NCBI GenBank assembly: GCA_017543645.1
Contig: JAFYFR010000040.1
Coordinates: forward strand, 1-30,122
Length of the DNA: 30,122 nt
DNA from: Bacteroidales bacterium
GTDB lineage: Bacteria > Bacteroidota > Bacteroidia > Bacteroidales > UBA3824
Direction of reading: 5' to 3'
This document shows, piece after piece, positions 24,311-30,122 of this stretch (position 1 is the stretch's first letter; each line of letters begins with the position of its first letter). A program made the position numbers and the translations under genes. The notes under the pieces were generated by a model. That model was not told the origin of the DNA, searched no databases, and was given only the letters and a program-made list of their open reading frames with translations.

Positions 24311-25060
24311 ATGTCAATAAAAGAAAAACTCGACAGAAACAGAATTCCGCAGCATGTGGCAGTTATCATGGACGGTAACGGCCGATGGGCGGCACAAAGG
24401 GGCAAGGACAGATTGGAAGGACACCATCAGGGCGCAAAAGCCGCACGAGCAGCAGTGGAAGCCGCCGCTGAAATCGGTGTTAAATACATCACTCTATATG
24501 CGTTCTCCATGGAGAACTGGAACAGGCCTAAAGACGAAGTGACGGGACTTATGTCGCTGTTGATGAGTTCGATAGCCTCTCAGTTGGGCGACCTTATCAA
24601 AAACAATATCCGTTTAAAAATTATCGGCGACATCTCGTTGCTGCCTCCCGACGTTTTTGCTGCGGTGAACAAGGCTGTGGAAAAATCTCAGAACAACACA
24701 GGTCTTACAGCTGTTGTGGCTCTCAGTTATGGCAGCCGTAACGAAATTGTCACCGCTGTTAAAAATATTCTTCACCAATACAAGGACAATCCTTTCGATA
24801 TCGACAAGTTTTCGGAGGAGGCTTTTAGCAAATATCTTTATACCAAAGACATACCCGACCCCGAACTGCTTATACGCACAAGCGGCGAGCTGCGTATTTC
24901 CAACTTCCTCCTTTGGCAGATTTCTTATTCCGAATTGTACTTCACAGACGTGCTCTGGCCTGATTTTTCAAAAGAAGAGTTCTTTGAAGCAATTTACCAA
25001 TATCAGCAACGCGAAAGAAGATTTGGGAAAACTTCACAACAAATTGCGATGTTAAAATAA
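24311..25060 (+). CDS. uppS: Isoprenyl transferase (undecaprenyl diphosphate synthase)
   Basis: UppS makes the C55 lipid carrier for peptidoglycan and surface polysaccharides from farnesyl diphosphate and isopentenyl diphosphate. The 249-residue product has the catalytic VAVIMDGNGRWA segment (Asp21), GHHQGAKAARAAVEAAAEIGV, the LYAFSMENWNRPKDEV segment and the C-terminal LLIRTSGELRISNFLLWQ and RERRFGK motifs. Length and start are normal. It lies between the outer-membrane protein gene and bamA. Confidence 0.97.
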   Translation: MSIKEKLDRNRIPQHVAVIMDGNGRWAAQRGKDRLEGHHQGAKAARAAVEAAAEIGVKYITLYAFSMENWNRPKDEVTGLMSLLMSSIASQLGDLIKNNIRLKIIGDISLLPPDVFAAVNKAVEKSQNNTGLTAVVALSYGSRNEIVTAVKNILHQYKDNPFDIDKFSEEAFSKYLYTKDIPDPELLIRTSGELRISNFLLWQISYSELYFTDVLWPDFSKEEFFEAIYQYQQRERRFGKTSQQIAMLK

Positions 25061-25075
25061 TTTATATTAGATTTG
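25044..25075 (+). promoter_or_regulatory. Consensus promoter for bamA within the uppS 3' end
   Basis: TTG at 25044-25046 and TAGATTTG at 25068-25075, with a 21-nt gap, fit the Bacteroidota pattern. The bamA ATG at 25142 follows after about 60 nt of leader. Confidence 0.55.
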
Positions 25076-25141
25076 CATACTCATTTTTATGATGAGGGAG
25101 TTATACGAACACTTTACTTACTACATATTATACTACTACAG

Positions 25142-27589
25142 ATGAAAAGCAAACTGCTTATTTTTATATTTGTTCTGACATCATTTTTATCCGCCAACGC
25201 ACAAACCGGCGTTAATTACGACGCTCCGAAAGACTATGTTATCGGTGGAATAACGGTTTCGGGTGTTAAATTTCTCAACAAACAGGCCATTGTTCAGATT
25301 TCGGGTCTGAAAGTAGGACAGAGCATCCGAATTCCGGGCGATCAGATTTCGCGCAGTATCGAAAAACTTTGGAAACAGGGTTTGTTCTCGGATGTAAGTA
25401 TCGGAATAGCTTCAATATCAGGCGATAATGTCTATTTGGACATTAAACTCGAAGAGCGTCCCAAACTCTCCACAGTTGAGTACAAGGGGCTGCGCAGCGG
25501 CGAACGTAACGATGTGAAAGAAAAGGTCAAGCTCACACCCGGCACCAAAGTTACCGAGCACGTTATCACCAACACAAAAAATATCATCGAGGGGCATTTT
25601 TACGAGAAAGGTTTCTACAATGTGGAAGTCAGGATTACGCAAGTGCCCGACACCATGATGCAGAATGTTGTAAAGCTGATTATCAACGTAGACAAAGGTC
25701 ATAAAGTAAAAATCAAGGAGATAATTCCCGAAGGCAACGTCAGCTTTTCCGACAAGAAGGTGCGCAAATCGCTCAAAAACACCAAGCGCAAACGCTGGTA
25801 CGGTATGTTTAAGCCTTCAAAGTTTATCAGAAGCAAGTTTGAGGAAGACAAAGTTAAGCTAATAAAGAATTTCAACAAGTACGGATACCGTGACGCTCAG
25901 ATACTTGGCGACTCGGTTTACCGTCTGTCCGACAAGCTGGTGGGCCTGAAAATCTCCTTGGAGGAGGGACACCAGTACTATTACCGCTCAATATCGTGGG
26001 TGGGCAACACCAAATACGCCACCGACCTTCTGCAGCGCAAGCTCGATATCAAGAAAGGCGACCTTTACGACCAGAACCGCCTCGACGACCGTCTCAACAA
26101 CGATATGGACGCTGTTGGAAATGTCTACTTAGACGACGGCTATCTATTTTTCCGTGCAATGCCGCGCGAGGTGGCTGTGGTCAACGACAGTATCGACGTG
26201 GAAATCATGATTGTTGAAGGTCCTCAGGCATATATCAACCGTATTAATATTTCGGGCAACAACCGCACCAACGACCATGTGGTGCGCCGCGAACTTTACA
26301 CATTGCCGGGCGAGCTTTTCAGCCGTACCGACATAATCAACTCTGTGCGCGAGCTTGCCAACCTCGGTAATTTCGACCCTGAAAAGCTTGTCCCCACACC
26401 TTCGCCCGACTACAACAACAGCACAGTTGACATTGGATACTCACTCACCGAAAAAGGCAACGACCAGTTTGAACTTTCGGCAGGATGGGGCGGCGGCTCG
26501 TTTGTGGGTCGTCTCGGCGTAACGTTCAACAACTTTTCCACCAAAAACTTCTTTGATAAAAGTTCGTGGCGCCCTCTTCCGGGTGGCGACGGTCAAAAAC
26601 TCAGCCTCTCGTTCCAGAGCAACGGCAAATACTACCAGACATACAGCATCTCGTTTGTTGAGCCTTGGCTCGGCGGACGCAGGCGTAACTCCCTCTCGGT
26701 AAGTTTCTATTACACAGATGTTAATTACCTACACTATTCAAGCTATCTCAACTACCGTATGCAGGTGGTTGGCGGCGCGGTAGGTTTCGGTCGCCGCTTG
26801 AAATGGCCTGATAACAACTTCTCGCTCTACGAGGAGATTCAGTACAAGCGTTACAAACTTCAGAACTATCCATATTTCGACGGACTCGATGCCGACGGTG
26901 TGGCTAACGAGATTGCCCTCAAGACAGTGTTCTCGCGCAACAGCATCGACGCTCCTATATATTCACGCCGTGGATCTTCGTTCAGCCTTTCTCTCGAAAT
27001 CACTCCGCCTTACTCCAAACTCAACAACAAGGACTACAAGTCGATAGCCGACTCGGTTAAGTGGCAATGGGTGGAGTATCACAAATGGGGATTCGAGGCC
27101 AAGACGTTCACACCGCTCGTAGGCGACCTTGTGCTGCATACCAAAATGCAGATGGGTATCAGCGGATTCTTTACCCGCGAACTTGGTTACTCGCCGTTCC
27201 AAGGCTTTACTATGGGTGGCGACGGTATGAACTACTACACCTACGGCAAGGATGTGATTGGTATGCGCGGATATGACGCCGAAACTATTTCTGACGGTGG
27301 CAACTCGTATGTTAAATATACACTGGAACTTCGTCACCCCATCACTCTCAACGAGTCAGCTACGGTGTTTGCGCTCGGATTTGTCGAGGGCGGCAACTGC
27401 TGGAAAGAAATCAACCAGATGCAGCCGTTCAACGTCTACCGTTCAGCCGGTGTGGGTATAAGAGTGTTTATGTCGATGCTCGGTATGCTCGGTCTCGATT
27501 GGGGATGGGGTTTCGACAAGGTGATGAAAGAAGGAACGATGCAAGTTAGCGGAAGCACGTTCCAATTTACAATGGGACAAAACTTCTAA
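25142..27589 (+). CDS. bamA: Outer-membrane protein assembly factor BamA
   Basis: BamA inserts beta-barrel proteins into the outer membrane. The 815-residue product has a signal peptide (MKSKLLIFIFVLTSFLSANA/Q), five POTRA-type domains in the first half (strand starts at GGITVSGVKF, STVEYKGLRSG, VKIKEIIPEGNVSF, YRSISWVGNTKY and AYINRINISGNNRT) and a C-terminal Omp85 barrel with the VIGMRGYDAETIS motif (the VRGF-type loop) and a terminal Phe. I start at ATG 25142, not at the earlier TTG 25073, because the signal peptide begins there and the TTG overlaps the promoter box. The order uppS-bamA-ompH-ompH is typical of the phylum. Confidence 0.96.
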   Translation: MKSKLLIFIFVLTSFLSANAQTGVNYDAPKDYVIGGITVSGVKFLNKQAIVQISGLKVGQSIRIPGDQISRSIEKLWKQGLFSDVSIGIASISGDNVYLDIKLEERPKLSTVEYKGLRSGERNDVKEKVKLTPGTKVTEHVITNTKNIIEGHFYEKGFYNVEVRITQVPDTMMQNVVKLIINVDKGHKVKIKEIIPEGNVSFSDKKVRKSLKNTKRKRWYGMFKPSKFIRSKFEEDKVKLIKNFNKYGYRDAQILGDSVYRLSDKLVGLKISLEEGHQYYYRSISWVGNTKYATDLLQRKLDIKKGDLYDQNRLDDRLNNDMDAVGNVYLDDGYLFFRAMPREVAVVNDSIDVEIMIVEGPQAYINRINISGNNRTNDHVVRRELYTLPGELFSRTDIINSVRELANLGNFDPEKLVPTPSPDYNNSTVDIGYSLTEKGNDQFELSAGWGGGSFVGRLGVTFNNFSTKNFFDKSSWRPLPGGDGQKLSLSFQSNGKYYQTYSISFVEPWLGGRRRNSLSVSFYYTDVNYLHYSSYLNYRMQVVGGAVGFGRRLKWPDNNFSLYEEIQYKRYKLQNYPYFDGLDADGVANEIALKTVFSRNSIDAPIYSRRGSSFSLSLEITPPYSKLNNKDYKSIADSVKWQWVEYHKWGFEAKTFTPLVGDLVLHTKMQMGISGFFTRELGYSPFQGFTMGGDGMNYYTYGKDVIGMRGYDAETISDGGNSYVKYTLELRHPITLNESATVFALGFVEGGNCWKEINQMQPFNVYRSAGVGIRVFMSMLGMLGLDWGWGFDKVMKEGTMQVSGSTFQFTMGQNF

Positions 27590-27700
27590 GTTTTTTTAAC
27601 TTAATAACATAGTTTTTAACGACTAAACGAGGCTTTTAACCGTAAAAGATAGTACCAACATTTTAAAACAGAATAATACTAACCTCAAAATTCAAAGAAA

Positions 27701-28204
27701 ATGAAAAGATTGTTTTTACTTTTAGCGGCAGTGCTTGTAGCAGGCACTACTTTTGCACAGAAATTCGCGCACGTAGACACCGAATATATCTTGTCGAAGA
27801 TTCCGGCGTACCAGCAGGCGCAGACCAAGCTCGACAACCTCTCCAAAGACTGGCAGGCCGAGGTGGAGAGAAAATTTGCAGAGCTCGACGAAATGTACAA
27901 AAAATATCAGGCAGAGGTTGACATCCTTCCTGACGCCACCAAGCAGAAACGCGAAGACGAAATCATTGCCAAGGAAAAAGAGGCAAAAGAATTGCAGAAA
28001 AAATACTTCGGCTCTAACGGCGAACTCGCCAAAAAACGTCAGGAACTTATCAAACCTATCCAAGACAACGTGTACAACGCACTCAAAAGCGTAGCCGCCG
28101 ACGCTGGTTACGACTATATTTTCGACAAGGTAACAGGCGACATCATCTATGCCAACGAAAAATATGATGAAAGCGACGTAGTATTAAATAAAATTATCAA
28201 ATAA
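27701..28204 (+). CDS. OmpH/Skp-family periplasmic chaperone (first copy)
   Basis: Skp proteins hold unfolded outer-membrane proteins in the periplasm for BamA. The 167-residue product has a signal peptide (about 1-19, AGTTFA/Q), the family opening KFAHVDTEYILSKIPAYQQAQ, a long charged helical arm (about 40-115) and the C-terminal YDYIFDKVTGDIIYANEKYD segment. The 111-nt gap after bamA is AT-rich, with only an imperfect TAGTTTTT box. A second family member follows after 21 nt. Confidence 0.93.
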   Translation: MKRLFLLLAAVLVAGTTFAQKFAHVDTEYILSKIPAYQQAQTKLDNLSKDWQAEVERKFAELDEMYKKYQAEVDILPDATKQKREDEIIAKEKEAKELQKKYFGSNGELAKKRQELIKPIQDNVYNALKSVAADAGYDYIFDKVTGDIIYANEKYDESDVVLNKIIK

Positions 28205-28225
28205 TCATTTTACTATTTTTTAATT

Positions 28226-28750
28226 ATGAAGAAGATAATAGCATTAGCAATCTCATTAGTAACACTTTGCAGCGCCAATTTCGTGTCTGCCCAGAAATTC
28301 GGACATATCGACAGCGAGGCCATTATACAAGCCCTTCCCGACACCAAAGCCGCCCAAACTGCTTTGGAAAACGAATCTAAAAAATTCGACACTCAGTATC
28401 AGGCTATGGGTCAGGAGTATCAGGCCAAAGTTCAGGCTTTTCAAGAAAACGAAAACCTTGCTCCTCAGGCAGCTGAAAAATGGAGCGAAGCTATAAAAGC
28501 TGATAAATACCAGGAAATAATGCAGTTGCAGGAGCGTATCCAAAAATTTGAGCAAAACGCACAAGTTTCGCTCCAAAACAAGCAGAAAGAACTCTACGCA
28601 CCCATAATGGAAAAAATCGACAATGCTGTTAAGAAAGTTGCCACCACAGGAGGTTACATCTACGTTTTCGACAAAAACGGTGTGCTCTTTATCAATACCG
28701 AACTCAGCACCGACCTCACAAGCACTGTGAAAAAAGAACTTGGTATATAA
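28226..28750 (+). CDS. OmpH/Skp-family periplasmic chaperone (second copy)
   Basis: The 174-residue product has a signal peptide (about 1-22, ANFVSA/Q), the family start KFGHIDSEAIIQALPDTKAAQ, a Gln-rich helical arm (about 45-130) and the C-terminal GGYIYVFDKNGVLFIN segment. It has diverged considerably from the copy upstream, mainly in the helical arm, so the pair is an old duplication common in this phylum. Different arms may suit different clients; that is inference. Probably cotranscribed with the first copy. Confidence 0.93.
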   Translation: MKKIIALAISLVTLCSANFVSAQKFGHIDSEAIIQALPDTKAAQTALENESKKFDTQYQAMGQEYQAKVQAFQENENLAPQAAEKWSEAIKADKYQEIMQLQERIQKFEQNAQVSLQNKQKELYAPIMEKIDNAVKKVATTGGYIYVFDKNGVLFINTELSTDLTSTVKKELGI

Positions 28751-28772
28751 TTATTGATATTTTGACATTATC

Positions 28773-28804
28773 GGGGAATGAGGCGGCAAGTCGTCTTGTT
28801 CCCC
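28773..28804 (+). other. Strong hairpin between ompH and murI
   Basis: GGGGAATGAGGCGGC pairs over 15 positions with GTCGTCTTGTTCCCC (four G-T pairs) around an AA loop. It ends 13 nt before the murI ATG. There is no T run after it, so it is not a standard terminator; it could be an attenuator, an RNA-stability element, or a structure affecting murI translation. Confidence 0.6.
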
Positions 28805-28817
28805 TATTATATTGTAG

Positions 28818-29654
28818 ATGAGCAAATTTGCACCGATAGGAGTTTTTGATTCGGGTTTCGGCGGTCTCACTATCCTCAAAAAGATTGTGGAGCTTATGCC
28901 TGATTACGACTATGTGTTTCTTGGCGACAACGCCCGTGCTCCGTATGGTTCGCGTTCGTTTGCCACTGTCTACAACTATACTTTGCAGGCTGTGAAAAAA
29001 CTTTTTGAACTCGGCTGTCCTTTGGTGGTGCTTGCCTGCAACACAGCCTCTGCCAAGGCTCTCCGCACTATTCAGCAAGATTATATTGCTAAATATTGTC
29101 CTCAAAACCGCGTTCTCGGCATAATACGCCCCACTGCCGAAATGCTCGGTAACATTACCAAAACCAACAAGGTGGGCGTACTTGGCACACAGGGCACAGT
29201 AAACTCGCAGTCGTATATTTTAGAAACTGCAAAGCTTTTTCCTAATATAAAGGTGTATCAGCAAGCGTGTCCGTTACTTGTGCCTATTGTTGAAAATCAC
29301 GAAATCGACACTCCGGGTGCCGACTATTTTGTAAAGAAATACACCGACGCGCTATTTTGTCAAGACCCCGAAATCGACACCATTGTTCTCGGTTGCACAC
29401 ATTATCCGCTGTTAATCAATAGCTTCAAAAAATTTTTGCCTGTCGGTGTTTCAATAGTTAAGCAAAACGAAATTGTGGCGCAGAGCCTACGCGATTATCT
29501 CTGCCGTCATCCCGAAATAGATGCCCGATTATCCAAAAATTCATCTATCAGATATTTCACCACCGACGACAGCGCAATATTCAACCGCTCTGCTTCGGTG
29601 TTTATGGGGCGCAATGTAGAAAGCGAAAGTATCGCGCTTGCCGGATGTATGTAA
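28818..29654 (+). CDS. murI: Glutamate racemase
   Basis: MurI converts L- to D-glutamate for peptidoglycan. The 278-residue product has both catalytic cysteines: Cys74 in VLACNTASAKAL and Cys193 in VLGCTHYPLL. The IGVFDSGFGGLT opening carries Asp11 and Ser12, and GDNARAPYGSRS follows. Start and length are normal. It closes the envelope gene block and is separated from the second ompH by a 67-nt gap holding a strong hairpin. Confidence 0.96.
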   Translation: MSKFAPIGVFDSGFGGLTILKKIVELMPDYDYVFLGDNARAPYGSRSFATVYNYTLQAVKKLFELGCPLVVLACNTASAKALRTIQQDYIAKYCPQNRVLGIIRPTAEMLGNITKTNKVGVLGTQGTVNSQSYILETAKLFPNIKVYQQACPLLVPIVENHEIDTPGADYFVKKYTDALFCQDPEIDTIVLGCTHYPLLINSFKKFLPVGVSIVKQNEIVAQSLRDYLCRHPEIDARLSKNSSIRYFTTDDSAIFNRSASVFMGRNVESESIALAGCM

Positions 29655-29689
29655 AAAATGTTTTTGTATTTAAAAAAAAACTTTCTTAC

Positions 29690-29722
29690 TTTGCGAATCG
29701 TATAAAAACACAACTATCTTTG
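29690..29722 (+). promoter_or_regulatory. Consensus promoter for the Rpn-like gene
   Basis: TTTG at 29690-29693 and TATCTTTG at 29715-29722 are 21 nt apart, a full match to the Bacteroidota primary-sigma pattern. The ATG is 29 nt downstream. Confidence 0.75.
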
Positions 29723-29750
29723 CATTGAAGCAAACAAAACGATTGCAACT

Positions 29751-30122
29751 ATGCCGAAATACCTTGACCCGAAGGCGGATTTGACCTTCAAGAAAATATT
29801 CGGACAGCACAAGCATTTGGTTATGAGCCTTTTGAACGCGCTGTTACCCTTGCCCGACGGTATGGAGATTAAGTCGGTGGAGTATATGTCTACCGAAAAC
29901 ATTCCCGACAATCCGGGCAAGAAATACTCCATAGTGGATGTCTACTGCACCGACAACCTCAACCGAAGCTTCATCGTGGAGATGCAGTCGGTATGGAACA
30001 CCGAGTTTTTTGCCCGCACATTGTTCAACGCCGCGTCGGTGTATACCAAGCAGCTGGCAAAAGGAATGTCGTTCGGCGACTTGAAGGATGTATACGCCCT
30101 ATGTCTTGTAAACGATGAGAAA
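29751..30122 (+). CDS. Rpn/PD-(D/E)XK nuclease-family 'transposase' protein, N-terminal part
   Basis: The gene runs off the window end; about 124 codons are visible. The opening MPKYLDPKADLTFKKIFGQHKHLVMSLLNALLPL is typical of the family, usually about 300 residues long. The nuclease core shows an Asp in YSIVDVYCTD and Glu-x-Gln in FIVEMQ, consistent with PD-(D/E)XK metal binding. Family members (Rpn) have been linked to DNA cleavage, recombination and phage defence, and are often present in many copies per genome. No inverted repeats of an insertion sequence are visible at its start. It has its own promoter and is unrelated to the envelope block before it. Confidence 0.85.
   Translation, partial: MPKYLDPKADLTFKKIFGQHKHLVMSLLNALLPLPDGMEIKSVEYMSTENIPDNPGKKYSIVDVYCTDNLNRSFIVEMQSVWNTEFFARTLFNAASVYTKQLAKGMSFGDLKDVYALCLVNDEK

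Noticed and set aside
25073..25141. 23-residue N-terminal extension of BamA from TTG 25073
   Set aside because: The TTG overlaps a TAGATTTG promoter box, and a full signal peptide begins at ATG 25142.
29751..30122. Insertion sequence at the right edge
   Set aside because: Rpn-type genes are named as transposases but no terminal repeats or target duplication are visible, and the gene is cut by the window end.
1..30122. CRISPR array, tRNA, rRNA or riboswitch
   Set aside because: No regularly spaced direct repeats or tRNA T-loop patterns were seen in the intergenic gaps, which are mostly short and AT-rich.

Overview
The window is a stretch of chromosome from a Bacteroidota bacterium, most probably Bacteroidales (inferred). 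The evidence is T9SS sorting domains, a PorP/SprF protein, a gene block DUF6089-like/uppS/bamA/ompH/ompH/murI, TAnnTTTG-type promoters and no Shine-Dalgarno pattern. Coding density is high. I see no tRNA, rRNA, CRISPR array or insertion sequence.

Layout. (1) 1-1484, plus strand: the end of rpsP, rimM overlapping it, and a GNAT acetyltransferase. (2) 1486-6205, minus strand: a four-gene cell-surface operon read as PKD/type-B T9SS cargo, PorP/SprF-OmpA fusion, very small type-A T9SS protein, and a secreted trimeric protein with an S74 auto-cleaving chaperone. The PorP-OmpA gene has an in-frame TGA at the fourth codon of an otherwise intact signal peptide. (3) 6307-7194, minus: an orphan cheR. 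(4) 7529-19167, plus: a large signalling and transport locus. It holds a membrane GAF/PAS/PAS sensor with no output domain, a paralogous GAF/PAS/PAS sensor ending in a SpoIIE (PP2C) phosphatase, a SiaB-type kinase, a SiaC-type phosphoprotein, an ABCG-like transporter with TerB-like and FHA-like N-terminal regions, a probable lipoprotein, and a small secreted protein. A strong terminator closes it. (5) 19341-20540, minus: sucC alone with its own terminator. (6) 20779-23426, plus: a second SpoIIE phosphatase (TPR type) and an SGNH hydrolase. (7) 23597-29654, plus: envelope biogenesis genes (outer-membrane barrel protein, uppS, bamA, two Skp/OmpH chaperones, murI). (8) 29751 to the end: the start of an Rpn/PD-(D/E)XK-type gene behind a consensus promoter.

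The region most worth attention is 7529-19167. It carries the SiaA/SiaB/SiaC partner-switching trio, known from Pseudomonas where it controls the diguanylate cyclase SiaD, but there is no GGDEF protein here. The next gene is an ABC transporter with added regulatory domains, which suggests that phosphorylation of the SiaC-like protein controls a membrane transporter instead. That output is inferred from gene order and has not been shown.
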